Assembly: GCA_036000965.1 (NCBI GenBank)
Contig: DASYUT010000109.1
Span: 1 to 45,796 of the forward strand
Length of the DNA: 45,796 nt
Reading direction: 5' to 3'
Source: Actinomycetes bacterium
GTDB lineage: Bacteria; Actinomycetota; CALGFH01
Below, piece after piece: positions 38,102 to 45,386 of the stretch (position 1 is its first letter; every line of letters starts with the position of its first letter). Both the position numbers and the translations under genes were made by a program. Below the pieces are notes generated by a model. The model made no database searches. It saw only the letters and a list, made by a program, of their open reading frames with translations, and was not told where the DNA came from.

Positions 38102-39111
38102 CGCATGCTCCTCTCTGGGCCCGCCTCGGCCTTGGTGGCGGGCACGCACAGCGTCAGGGCGGACGGGACGACCTCGACCACGAGCCGGTCGGTCGGGCCG
38201 GCCGGGTCGCCGTCGCGCTCCATCGGCTGGGGGCGGTCGCAGCGCACCTCCACCCGCCGGACCCGGAAGGTCTCCATCTGGCGGTCGTCGCGCCGCCGCC
38301 GGGCCAGGACCCGGGCCGCCACCTTGAGCCAGTCGCCGACCGTCCGCGTGAGCAGCACGGCCACGTCGAGCAGGCCGTCGTCGGGCTGGGCGTCGGGCAG
38401 GACCGGCAGGCGGCCCTGGAGCCGGCCGAGGTTGGCGACGAGCACGCACTGACCGGTGCGGACGATCGGCTGCTGGTCGTCGGCGCGGATGTGGAACGTG
38501 GTCGGGCGGCGCCGCAGGTGCTTGAGCCCGCTGATCACATAGGCGAGTGCGCCGATGCGCTTCTTCAGCCCGGGGTCGGCGTCCCTGAGCATGGCCGCGT
38601 CGAACCCGATCCCGCTCATGACCACGAACCGGTCGTCGCCGATGGCGCCCACGTCGATCCGGCGCCGGTCGCCCCGCAGGGCGACCTCGAGCGCGCCCTC
38701 GACGTCGCTGGGGATGTCGAAGTTGTTGGCGAGCAGGTTGCCTGTGCCACCGGGCAGCACCGCGAACGGCACCTCGGTCCCGGCCAGGCCCGTGACGCAG
38801 GCCATCACGGTCCCGTCGCCGCCAGAGGCCATGACCAGGTCCACGCCCTCCTCGACGGCCCGGCGGGTCAGCCCCTGGCCCGGGTCCTCTCTGGTCGTCT
38901 CGAGCCAGAGCACGTCGAGGCCCGCGGCGGCCAGGGCGGCTCGGGTCTCGTCGGCGCGGCTGGGGGCGTCCTCCCCGCCGGTGGCGGGGTTGAAGATCAC
39001 CGCGACGCGCCGCGGGGCCGTCCCGCCCCGGCGGGCCTCACGCTGGAGCTTCTCGCGGGCCTCGCGCCGGAGCTTCTCGCCGGCCTCGCGCTCCACCTTC
39101 TCGACGGTCAT
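38098..39111 (-). CDS. diacylglycerol/lipid kinase (DAGK catalytic domain)
   Basis: The 337-residue soluble protein shows the DgkB/YegS fold: RRVAVIFNPATGG, the nucleotide motif MASGGDGTVMACV (GGDGT at 97-101), VLPGGTGNLLANNFDIP (PGGTGN 120-125), and the C-terminal PDDGLLDVAVLLTRT with DGDPAGPTDRLVVEVVP. It phosphorylates diacylglycerol or a related lipid. The start overlaps the PAP2 stop (ATGA) and its end overlaps the YihY start. PAP2 makes diacylglycerol from phosphatidate and this kinase could reverse it. The N-terminal 28 residues (EKLRREAREKLQREAR) come from three 24-bp in-frame tandem units (39035-39106) and may form a helix on the membrane. Confidence 0.92.
   Translation of the reverse strand: MTVEKVEREAGEKLRREAREKLQREARRGGTAPRRVAVIFNPATGGEDAPSRADETRAALAAAGLDVLWLETTREDPGQGLTRRAVEEGVDLVMASGGDGTVMACVTGLAGTEVPFAVLPGGTGNLLANNFDIPSDVEGALEVALRGDRRRIDVGAIGDDRFVVMSGIGFDAAMLRDADPGLKKRIGALAYVISGLKHLRRRPTTFHIRADDQQPIVRTGQCVLVANLGRLQGRLPVLPDAQPDDGLLDVAVLLTRTVGDWLKVAARVLARRRRDDRQMETFRVRRVEVRCDRPQPMERDGDPAGPTDRLVVEVVPSALTLCVPATKAEAGPERSMR
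39035..39106 (-). repeat. three in-frame 24-bp tandem units at the 5' end of the lipid kinase gene
   Basis: Units 39035-39058, 39059-39082 and 39083-39106 are imperfect copies sharing GCCTCGCGC and CTTCTCG parts. The period is eight codons and the last unit ends one codon from the start ATG. Confidence 0.8.
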
Positions 39112-39905
39112 CGCGCGCTCCCGCCGCGGGCCGGGGCGCCCTGAGGCCTGTCCGGGGACCGTTTCCGGAGCTGGTGGTGCAGGACGCCGAGGCGGACGGC
39201 CTTGACCGTCAGGAACAGCCAGATGGCGCCGAGCAGGATGCCGCCGACGACGTCGGACAGGTAGTGCATGCCACGGTAGACGCGGCTCACGGCGACCACC
39301 AGCGGGATCGCCAGCGCCAGAGCCACGAACAGCCAGCGCAGGGCGGCCGAGCGGGCTCGCTCCGAGGCGAGGATGGCGACCGCCCCGTACAGGGCGATCG
39401 CCGCCGCGGTGTGCCCGGACGGGAAGCTCGAGGTGGGCGGCGCCTCGTCGAGGTGCTTGACCGGCGGGCGGGCGCGGTCCACCAGCATGGTGACGCCGAG
39501 GAAGATGACCACCTCGCCGGCGACCGCGACCGCCACCAGCATCGGCTCGCGCCAGCGGCGCCAGGCCAGCGCCGCGCCCGCCACGACCAGCACGGCCATG
39601 GTCGCGACCGGCAGCGTCCCGCCCAGGGTGGTGGTCCAGCGGGTGACCTCGTTCATGTCCTCGGACCGGTGGGCCGCGAACCAGCGGGACAGGCTCGAGT
39701 CGGCGTTGCCCAGGGCGTCGTCGTTGGCCACGTTGGTGAGCAGGAAGCCGAGCAACACCAGCACGCCGAGCAGGACGACCGCACCGCCGACCAGGAACAG
39801 GGCCGAGGGGACGCCGTCGCGAAGGTGTCGCCAGCGCTCGGCCAGGGTCGCCTCCGGGTCCCGCCACGACGGGTCGAGCGGTCCGTGCCCTCGTGCTGCC
39901 TTCAT
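39108..39905 (-). CDS. PAP2-family phosphatase (first of two)
   Basis: The 265-residue integral membrane protein has the three-part PAP2 acid-phosphatase signature: VDRARPPVKHLD (KX6RP-like), SSFPSGHTAAA and SRVYRGMHYLSDVVGG. Five to six helices surround it (ALFLVGGAVVLLGVLVLLGFLL, VATMAVLVVAGAALAW, VAVAVAGEVVIFLGVTML and others). It should dephosphorylate phosphatidate, phosphatidylglycerophosphate or a prenyl diphosphate on the outer face. ATG 39905 has GAGAGG 8 bases upstream, within a duplicated unit. It is the first gene of the PAP2-kinase-YihY operon and is divergent from the PLD gene. Confidence 0.92.
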   Translation of the reverse strand: MKAARGHGPLDPSWRDPEATLAERWRHLRDGVPSALFLVGGAVVLLGVLVLLGFLLTNVANDDALGNADSSLSRWFAAHRSEDMNEVTRWTTTLGGTLPVATMAVLVVAGAALAWRRWREPMLVAVAVAGEVVIFLGVTMLVDRARPPVKHLDEAPPTSSFPSGHTAAAIALYGAVAILASERARSAALRWLFVALALAIPLVVAVSRVYRGMHYLSDVVGGILLGAIWLFLTVKAVRLGVLHHQLRKRSPDRPQGAPARGGSAR

Positions 39906-39906
39906 C

Positions 39907-39940
39907 TCGGTTGCCTCTCTCGGGTCGGTTGCCTCTCGGG
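39907..39940 (-). repeat. tandem 18/16-bp unit carrying the PAP2 ribosome site
   Basis: TCGGTTGCCTCTCTCGGG (39907-39924) is followed by the same unit lacking one CT pair (39925-39940). On the mRNA each contains GAGAGG; the proximal one is 8 bases before the ATG. Confidence 0.8.
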
Positions 39941-40051
39941 ATGGGCCGGCCAAGTCGGTCCGGGTACCACTCGCCTATGTACCCAAGAAGGCGAGCAAAC
40001 CACTTGAGGGTGCGAGCATTGCCATGCTCGGACCCTTCGGTGGGTGCGAGA

Positions 40052-40135
40052 TCCCGGGCCCGCGGCCCGGTGGCTGCGTTCCCGGGTCTGCGGCTCGGTG
40101 GACACGTTCCCGGGCCTGCGGCCCGGTGACCGTCC
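40052..40135 (+). repeat. three tandem 28-bp units upstream of the PLD gene
   Basis: Units at 40052-40079, 40080-40107 and 40108-40135 share TCCCGGG, TGCGG and CGGTG segments. Weaker copies follow to about 40205 (CTGCGGCCGGGTGGACGT). They fill most of the 338-bp gap 39906-40243, in which I see no gene. Confidence 0.85.
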
Positions 40136-40243
40136 TGGGTCCGTGGCCGGGTGGCCATGCAGTGGCCATTCAGGCCATTCATAGGCCTGCGGCCGGGTGG
40201 ACGTACAGTGAACCGACTCAGGCCGGATGACGAAGGAGTCGCA

Positions 40244-41053
40244 GTGCCGTCAGCACGCAGCGTACGCAACACCGCCGTCGTGGGAGGGCTCGGCCTGGCC
40301 GGCGTCTACGCCTTCGAAGCGGCCCAGCACCACCGCGGCGGCGCCAAGGGGTTCGAGCTGGAGGACCCGCCCGCGCCCGGCAGCCCTGACTTCGCCCGGC
40401 TGGTGGCGGCGCTCACGGCCGCGCCCCTGCGCCAGGGCAACCGCGTGACCGTGCTCCGCAACGGCGACGAGATCTTCCCGGCCATGCTCGACGCCATCAA
40501 GGCGGCCAAGCAGACGGTCGACTTCGCCACCTACGTCTACTGGACGGGCAGCATCGCCCCGAAGTTCGCCAACGCCCTGGCCGAGCGGGCCAGGGCGGGG
40601 GTGGAGGTCAACGTGCTGCTCGACGCGGTCGGCGCGGCCAAGATGGAGCGCGAGCTGGTCGAGCAGCTCGAGACGGCCGGCGCCAGGGTCGCCTGGTTCC
40701 GCCCGGTGCGCTGGTGGACGCTGCACAAGCTGAACAACCGCACCCACCGCAAGATCCTGGTCGTGGACGGCCAGCTCGGCTTCACCGGCGGTGTGGGGAT
40801 CGCCGAGGAGTGGACCGGCAACGCCGAGGACGCCGACCACTGGCGCGACACCCACGTCCGGGTCGAGGGCCCGGCAACGCGCGACCTGCTCGGTGGCTTC
40901 CTCGACAACTGGGCCGAGGCGACCCAGTGCATCCTCACCGGCCGCGAGCACCTGCCCGACATCCCCGGCTTCGACCTCGCCCGCTGGCGGGCCCGGCCCC
41001 TGTCGGCCAGGGCCAAGGAGCTGGGCAGCGCGCTCGTCCGCCGGGAGCTGTAG
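40244..41053 (+). CDS. half-length phospholipase D/cardiolipin synthase-like protein with one HKD motif
   Basis: The 269-residue protein matches the N-terminal half of PLD-type cardiolipin synthases. After a short N-terminal hydrophobic stretch (TAVVGGLGLAGVYAFEA), it has VTVLRNGDEIFPAMLDAIKAAKQTVDFATYVYW, VEVNVLLDAVGAAKMERELVEQL and one complete H-x-K-x4-D motif in NRTHRKILVVDG (H168, K170, D175). FTGGVGIAEEW and HWRDTHVRVEGPA follow. Relatives go on to a second HKD domain; this one stops about 30 residues after the first domain. It might act as a homodimer, or be a truncated gene. AAGGAG is 5 bases before GTG 40244. Its stop overlaps the next gene's GTG by one base. Confidence 0.87.
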   Translation: MPSARSVRNTAVVGGLGLAGVYAFEAAQHHRGGAKGFELEDPPAPGSPDFARLVAALTAAPLRQGNRVTVLRNGDEIFPAMLDAIKAAKQTVDFATYVYWTGSIAPKFANALAERARAGVEVNVLLDAVGAAKMERELVEQLETAGARVAWFRPVRWWTLHKLNNRTHRKILVVDGQLGFTGGVGIAEEWTGNAEDADHWRDTHVRVEGPATRDLLGGFLDNWAEATQCILTGREHLPDIPGFDLARWRARPLSARAKELGSALVRREL

Positions 41054-42270
41054 TGCCCGGCGACCTCGTGGACCTCGGCCCGGCCACCAGCATCGTGCTG
41101 CTCGGCTTCGTGATCGCCGCGGTGCTGGCGGCGGCCGGTGCCGCCCTGGTCCGCGCCCCGCACCTGCCCCCGGCCACCGGGCGCGGCGAGCAGGTGGCCG
41201 AGAAAGTCACCCGCTGGCTGCAGCTGCGCCGCCTCTTGCACCGGAGGCTCGACCCGGCCCAGGCCACCGGCCTCGCCCTGACCATCGCGCTCGCGGTCAT
41301 CTTCGTGGCGGCGCTCGTCTTCGGGCTGGTCGCCGACGCGTTCGCGTCCCGCAGCGGGCCGGCCCAGGCCGACGCGTCGGCGGCCGCCTGGGGTGTCCGC
41401 CACGCCACGCCCGAGACCGTTCGCCTCTTCCACCAGCTCACCCTGCTCGGCAGCACCCCTGTGGTGCTCGCCATCGTGGTGCTGTTCGGCGCCTTCGACG
41501 TGATGCGCCGCCAGCGCTGGTCGGGCGTTGCCTTCCTGGCGACCGTGGTCGTCGGCCAGAACCTCATCGCCAACGGGGTCAAGCTGCTGGTGCAGCGCGA
41601 GCGCCCGCCCGTGCCCCACCTGACCGGCGCCTCCGGGTACTCGTTCCCGTCCGGCCACTCGGCCGCTGCCGCGGCCACCTACGCCGCCCTCGCACTCCTG
41701 CTCGGCAGCGGCCGACGCTGGTCGGTGAAGGTGTGGCTGGGCACGGCGGCCGCCGCGGTGACTGCCGCCGTGGCCGCCTCCCGGGTGCTGCTCGGGGTGC
41801 ACTGGCTCTCCGACGTCGTCGCCGGGGTCAGCCTCGGGCTTGGCTGGTTCGCGGTCTGCTCGGTCGCCTTCGGGGGCTCGCTGCTCCGCTTCGGCACCCC
41901 GGCCGAGCGGGCCGAGGTCAAAGACCGGACGGCGGGCCGGGCGGGCTTCCGCTGGCCGTGGCGGCGCCCGCCCCCCGACACGCCCGGTCCGGGGCCGGTA
42001 GGCTTGCCAGCGTCCGAGCTGCCGACCGACGCGACGAAAGGCCGAAGCGCGATGCGTGACGCGGAGCCACAGCCCACCGAGGAGCAGGTCGAGTCGCGAG
42101 CCGGCTCGCTCGCGGCCGAGCCGGGCAACGGGGCCGACGACACCGGGGCGCAGGCCCGGGCCCTGCTGGAGGAGTCGGAGGAGCGCCTGGAGGACCCGGC
42201 CGCCCGCAACCCCCACGACCCGGGGGTCATCCGGCGCAGGTCCGACGAGGGCGTGCCGGTCGACGAGTGA
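41053..42270 (+). CDS. PAP2-family phosphatase (second of two) with acidic C-terminal extension
   Basis: The 405-residue frame has a PAP2 domain with helices (SIVLLGFVIAAVLAAAGAAL, GLALTIALAVIFVAALVFGLVA, VVLAIVVLFGAF and others) and the motifs KLLVQRERPPVPHL, YSFPSGHSAAAAA and SRVLLGVHWLSDVVAG. GTG 41053 overlaps the PLD stop by one base and has GGGAG just upstream, so the two are coupled. After the last helix comes a linker. The final 72 residues, from ATG 42052 (MRDAEPQPTEEQVESRAG to GVPVDE), look like a small acidic actinobacterial protein normally encoded alone. A TAGGCT -10-like box (41999-42004) before that ATG hints that it may also be made separately. Confidence 0.88.
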   Translation: MPGDLVDLGPATSIVLLGFVIAAVLAAAGAALVRAPHLPPATGRGEQVAEKVTRWLQLRRLLHRRLDPAQATGLALTIALAVIFVAALVFGLVADAFASRSGPAQADASAAAWGVRHATPETVRLFHQLTLLGSTPVVLAIVVLFGAFDVMRRQRWSGVAFLATVVVGQNLIANGVKLLVQRERPPVPHLTGASGYSFPSGHSAAAAATYAALALLLGSGRRWSVKVWLGTAAAAVTAAVAASRVLLGVHWLSDVVAGVSLGLGWFAVCSVAFGGSLLRFGTPAERAEVKDRTAGRAGFRWPWRRPPPDTPGPGPVGLPASELPTDATKGRSAMRDAEPQPTEEQVESRAGSLAAEPGNGADDTGAQARALLEESEERLEDPAARNPHDPGVIRRRSDEGVPVDE

Positions 42271-42295
42271 CTGGTCCTCGGTGCCCGAGGAGCGC

Positions 42296-43015
42296 ATGCT
42301 ACCGCCCATCATGACGATCTCATCCTCCGGTCTCAGGCAGGCACTCGACCAGCTCGCCGAGCTGCACGAGTCCGAGGCCACCCTGGAGGAGGCGATGCAG
42401 CGCATCGTCGACTCGACCGCGGTGCTGTTCGGGGTCGACGCGACCGCGCTCATGCTGGCCGACCGTGACCAGCTGCTGCGCAACGTGGCCGTGTCCGACC
42501 ACCTGGCCCGCACACTCGAGGAGCTGCAGATCGAGCACGGCGAGGGCCCCGGGGTGGAGGCGTTCGAGGACCAGCAGGTCGTCCCGGCCGACGACCTGGC
42601 CGCCGAGCGCCGCTGGCCGTCGTTCGCCCCCGCCGCCGTCCGGCGCGGGCTGGTCGCCGTGCTCGCCAGCCCCATCCCGTACTCGGAGCAGGCGGTCGGG
42701 GTGCTGGCCGCGCTGTCCTCGGCGCGCCACCCCTGGGAGCGGTCCGACCTCGAGGCGATCGCCGCCTTCACCGACCTCGCCGCCCTGCTGGTCCTGAACG
42801 CCATGCAGGCCCGGGAGCGGGGCCGCCTGGCCGGCGAGCTGCAAGGCGCCCTCGACTCCCGCGTGGTCATCGAGCAGGCCAAGGGGGTGCTGGTCGGCCG
42901 GCACGGGATCGCCCCGAGGCAGGCCTTCGAGCGCCTCCGCGGGCAGGCCAGGGACGAGCGCCGCCCCATCGCGGAGGTCGCCCGGGCCGTGGTCGCCCTC
43001 GCCCAGCGGCGCTGA
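42296..43015 (+). CDS. GAF-ANTAR RNA-binding antiterminator-type regulator
   Basis: The 239-residue protein has an N-terminal GAF sensor domain (LDQLAELHESEATLEEAMQRIVDSTAVLFGVDATALMLAD to about residue 170) and a C-terminal ANTAR domain (LQGALDSRVVIEQAKGVLVGRHGIAPRQAFERLRGQARDE). ANTAR domains bind paired hairpins in mRNA leaders and prevent termination. This GAF-ANTAR arrangement is common in actinobacteria. No neighbouring leader with the expected twin hexaloop hairpins was recognised. ATG 42296 follows GAGGAG closely (3-base gap); ATG 42311 is another candidate. No partner kinase is adjacent. Confidence 0.9.
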   Translation: MLPPIMTISSSGLRQALDQLAELHESEATLEEAMQRIVDSTAVLFGVDATALMLADRDQLLRNVAVSDHLARTLEELQIEHGEGPGVEAFEDQQVVPADDLAAERRWPSFAPAAVRRGLVAVLASPIPYSEQAVGVLAALSSARHPWERSDLEAIAAFTDLAALLVLNAMQARERGRLAGELQGALDSRVVIEQAKGVLVGRHGIAPRQAFERLRGQARDERRPIAEVARAVVALAQRR

Positions 43016-43065
43016 CCGGCTGGTCCGGCCTGCCTGAAGTGCGCCAGGCCGTGGTGGCTGACGTG

Positions 43066-43137
43066 CGCGAGGCCCCGGCGGCTCGCGAGGCCCCGGCGGC
43101 TCACGAGGCCACGGCGCCACACGAGGCCACGTCGGCT
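43066..43137 (+). repeat. four tandem 18-bp units upstream of the MTHFR-like gene
   Basis: Units 43066-43083 and 43084-43101 are identical (CGCGAGGCCCCGGCGGCT); 43102-43119 and 43120-43137 are diverged. A 24-bp variant flanks the array on both sides (GAAGTGCGC-AGGCC at 43036 and 43138). The array ends 48 bp before the start codon. Confidence 0.88.
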
Positions 43138-43173
43138 GAAGTGCGCGAGGCCCGCCGCCGGGTTCTCGGGTGG

Positions 43174-43185
43174 TAGCGTTGCGCC
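43174..43185 (+). promoter_or_regulatory. -10 element giving a leaderless MTHFR-like transcript
   Basis: TAGCGT (43174-43179) stands six bases before ATG 43186. No Shine-Dalgarno site is present. The geometry is the same as at tenA. Confidence 0.45.
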
Positions 43186-44028
43186 ATGTCCATCGACGCC
43201 CTCACCTCAGCCGAGATCTCGCTCCCGACCCGGCCCGACGCGGCCCGCGTGCGTGACCGCATCGCCGTCCTGGCCGCCAACGTCGACCTGGTCGGGCTCA
43301 CCGACAACCACGCCGGACAGCCCCGGATGTCGCCGCTGGCCGCGGTCGCGCTCGCCCGCGAGCAGGGCGTGGCCACCGTCGTGCACGTGTCCTGCCGGGA
43401 CCGCAACCGCCTCGCCCTGCAGTCGCAGGTCGTCGGCGCCGCCGCCCTCGGCTCCGAGGGCGTGCTGTGCCTGTACGGTGACCCGGTGGCCGGCGTGCCC
43501 CGGGTCAAGGACTACACCACCACCAGGCTGCTCACCGACGCCAAGGCGTGGGCCGCCCCCCACGACCTGGCCGTCGGCTGCGTGACCGACCCGTTCGGGG
43601 CCGACACCGAGGGCGAGCTGGCCCTGCTCGGCCGGAAGGTGGCGGCCGGGGCCGACTTCGTCCAGACCCAGATGGTCTTCGACGCCAACCGGCTGGCCGT
43701 GTTCCTCCGGCAGGCACGGGAGAGTGGCAAGCTCGAGGACCGCCGGGTGTACGCAAGCGTCGCCGTGCTGCGCAGCAGGCGCATGGCCGACTACGTCAAC
43801 CAGACGCTCCCTGGCTTCTCCCTGCCTGAGCACGCGTACCGGCGGATCTCGGGCGGAGGCGGGGTCGACCTCGCCATCGAGACGGCCGTGGAACTGGCCG
43901 GGGTGGCCGGAGTCGACGCCCTGCACGTCATGCCGCTCGGCGACGAGGCCGCGGCCGGCCGGGTGGCGGCCGCCTTCCGGGCCGCCCGTGGCGCCCCGGT
44001 GCAGCGCGACCGGCGCGGGCCGGGCTGA
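43186..44028 (+). CDS. methylenetetrahydrofolate reductase-family protein
   Basis: The 280-residue protein has the MTHFR (beta/alpha)8 barrel. It shows VDLVGLTDNHAGQPRMSPLAAVALAREQG, VVHVSCRDRNRLALQSQVVGAAALGSEGVLCLYGDP, KVAAGADFVQTQMVFDANRLAVFL and YASVAVLRSRRMADYVNQTLPGFSLPEH. These match the folate- and flavin-binding parts of MTHFR, which makes 5-methyltetrahydrofolate for methionine synthesis. It is shorter than MetF and may be a divergent paralogue such as those paired with corrinoid methyltransferases. Which coenzyme it uses is unknown. Translation appears leaderless. Confidence 0.82.
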   Translation: MSIDALTSAEISLPTRPDAARVRDRIAVLAANVDLVGLTDNHAGQPRMSPLAAVALAREQGVATVVHVSCRDRNRLALQSQVVGAAALGSEGVLCLYGDPVAGVPRVKDYTTTRLLTDAKAWAAPHDLAVGCVTDPFGADTEGELALLGRKVAAGADFVQTQMVFDANRLAVFLRQARESGKLEDRRVYASVAVLRSRRMADYVNQTLPGFSLPEHAYRRISGGGGVDLAIETAVELAGVAGVDALHVMPLGDEAAAGRVAAAFRAARGAPVQRDRRGPG

Positions 44029-44112
44029 GCCGCCGCCACCCGGCCGGACCCGGTTCCAGCGGCCGGGCGGGGTGGCCGCCTCGCGGGCCCGGGAGCGTTT
44101 CCCTGGGGCCTG

Positions 44113-44141
44113 TTGACGCCGTACTGGACAAGGCGCATGCT
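44113..44141 (+). promoter_or_regulatory. sigma-A-type promoter for the small SH3-like gene
   Basis: TTGACG (44113-44118) and CATGCT (44136-44141) are exactly 17 bp apart. They lie about 100 bp before ATG 44244. Confidence 0.5.
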
Positions 44142-44243
44142 CCGCCTCGCCAGCCTGTGACTTTGCCATCGATGGCCGTCGAGGATCCCCGGTCCCGGCG
44201 GCCGTTCGCGTCTGGACGTCCGGGCGTCCAGAAGGGAGCCGGC

Positions 44244-44474
44244 ATGACGACACCGCGCCGCTGGAAGGCTGGCGACCGGGTGATCCTCGACGGCGCATCC
44301 GGCGACCTGGCCCGGCTCCAGGGCGTGCGCGCGACCGTGGTGTCCGCCGGCGAGAGCGTCGCCCGCATCCGCTTCGACTCGGCGAAGCTGCTCGGCGGGC
44401 AGCTCCGGCACGAGATCGAGGTGGCGGCCGAGTGGCTCCTGCAGGAGCCCCCGCCTGTGGCCGACGCGGTCTAG
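44244..44474 (+). CDS. small SH3/KOW-like hypothetical protein
   Basis: The 76-residue protein reads as one small beta barrel: WKAGDRVILDGASGDLARLQGVRATVVSAGESVARIRFDSAKL followed by a basic-acidic tail. The start KAGDRV and the strand pattern recall KOW/SH3-like domains, but no family can be named. ATG 44244 has GAAGGGAG 5 bases upstream, giving good support for expression. A 17-bp-spaced promoter lies 100 bp upstream. Confidence 0.65.
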   Translation: MTTPRRWKAGDRVILDGASGDLARLQGVRATVVSAGESVARIRFDSAKLLGGQLRHEIEVAAEWLLQEPPPVADAV

Positions 44475-44823
44475 CGGGTTGCTGCGTTGCCAGCGAAGTC
44501 CATCAGGCACGCCGTGGAAGACCTGCTGGTCAGGGCGCCTGCACGCTGCGGCGCGGAGCGGGAGTGGGTGGGGACCGGTTTGCGAGCGTCGGTACCGGCC
44601 GGTCAATGCTCCGACCTGCGGGTTGGCTCGCGCCGGTGCAGGGCGGTGACCGCCTCGACGTGGGCGGTCTGGGGTCACGTCCTGCCAACAGGAACTACCC
44701 GATAGCAGCGTGATCGTGCAGGTGAAGGCGGTTGTGGGTTGACCGAGATTGCCCGCTCGTGACCGCTGGGTTCTAGGCTGGCGCGGACCAACTGCGGACC
44801 AGGACCGTTGCCTTAAGAGAGAG

Positions 44824-44837
44824 CGAACGCGCGTTCG
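44824..44837. promoter_or_regulatory. LexA/SOS-box-like palindrome
   Basis: CGAACGCGCGTTCG is a perfect palindrome that fits the actinobacterial SOS consensus CGAAC-N4-GTTCG. No gene starts directly beside it on either strand; the nearest confident gene is 337 bp to the right. Confidence 0.55.
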
Positions 44838-45102
44838 GACAAGGGTGAAGACTGCCCTGAACAGGGCGAATGCTGCGCTCCCTCGTGCCGTGAGGGCCTG
44901 GCCGCCGAAGGATGACGGAACACAGCCGGAACAGGGAGCAGGCCGATTGGCCAGCTCAGGCCGCATGATCTGGCCTGCTGTCGATCACGGGGGCGGAACG
45001 AACGGAGCCGGCTGCGGACCGAGCGCGGGCGAGGATAGCAGACCTCAACTACCACGCTGATTGCATGCGGTAGCCTCTGTTTGCTGCGAATTGGCCTTGG
45101 TT

Positions 45103-45153
45103 TGCGCGACAGTCGTCGCGTGTGAGATGATCAGGGTAATTACAATGCTGTAA
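45103..45153 (+). promoter_or_regulatory. promoter and operator of the Myb-like small protein gene
   Basis: TTGCGC (45103-45108) and GATGAT (45126-45131) are 17 bp apart. Just downstream the inverted repeat TTACA-ATGC-TGTAA (45140-45153) overlaps a second possible -10 (TACAAT, 45141-45146). It is a good candidate for autoregulation by the encoded DNA-binding protein. Confidence 0.45.
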
Positions 45154-45173
45154 CTAGCCCGGAAGGCAACAGG

Positions 45174-45386
45174 ATGGCCCCCAAGCCTAAGGAAAACGCC
45201 GGAAAGCCGTGGACCCCGGCCGACGAGAAGAAGCTGCGTGACCTCGCAGAGCACAACACGCCAGCGGGGCTGATTGCCCATGAGTTGGGGCGCAGTGAGG
45301 ATGCAGTCCGCTCTCACGCCTCTGAGACAGGCGTGTCCCTGAAGCCGACGAACCAGTCCCCGTATGGGCCTCGCAAGGAGAAGTAG
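45174..45386 (+). CDS. small Myb/SANT-like DNA-binding protein
   Basis: The 70-residue protein (KPWTPADEKKLRDLAEHNTPAGLIAHELGRSEDAVRSHASETGVSLKPTNQSPYG) is a single tri-helical Myb/SANT-like domain with a basic tail. Similar short proteins with the WTPAD start and the TNQSPYG end are widespread in proteobacteria and often lie in accessory DNA. GGAAGG is 7 bases before ATG 45174. Its base composition is lower in GC than neighbouring housekeeping genes, which fits transfer. Its role is unknown; it probably binds DNA, possibly its own operator. It ends at the break point of the truncated SLOG gene. Confidence 0.75.
   Translation: MAPKPKENAGKPWTPADEKKLRDLAEHNTPAGLIAHELGRSEDAVRSHASETGVSLKPTNQSPYGPRKEK

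Larger units (their letters stand above)
44475..45173. other. 699-bp gene-poor segment with regulatory sites
   Basis: No convincing protein gene is seen. The segment holds a LexA-type box (44824-44837), a small GCCCTGAACAGGGC hairpin (44853-44866) and an 18-codon frame from ATG 44912 that has GAAGG upstream. It also holds the inverted repeat CGCGAC-AGTC-GTCGCG (45105-45120) and the promoter region of the next gene. Composition is less GC-rich than the rest of the window, especially after 45050. Confidence 0.5.

Noticed and set aside
44749-45060. 103-codon plus-strand frame in the gene-poor right region
   Set aside because: The product is Arg-rich at first, then low complexity, with no ribosome site and no domain; the LexA-type palindrome lies inside it.
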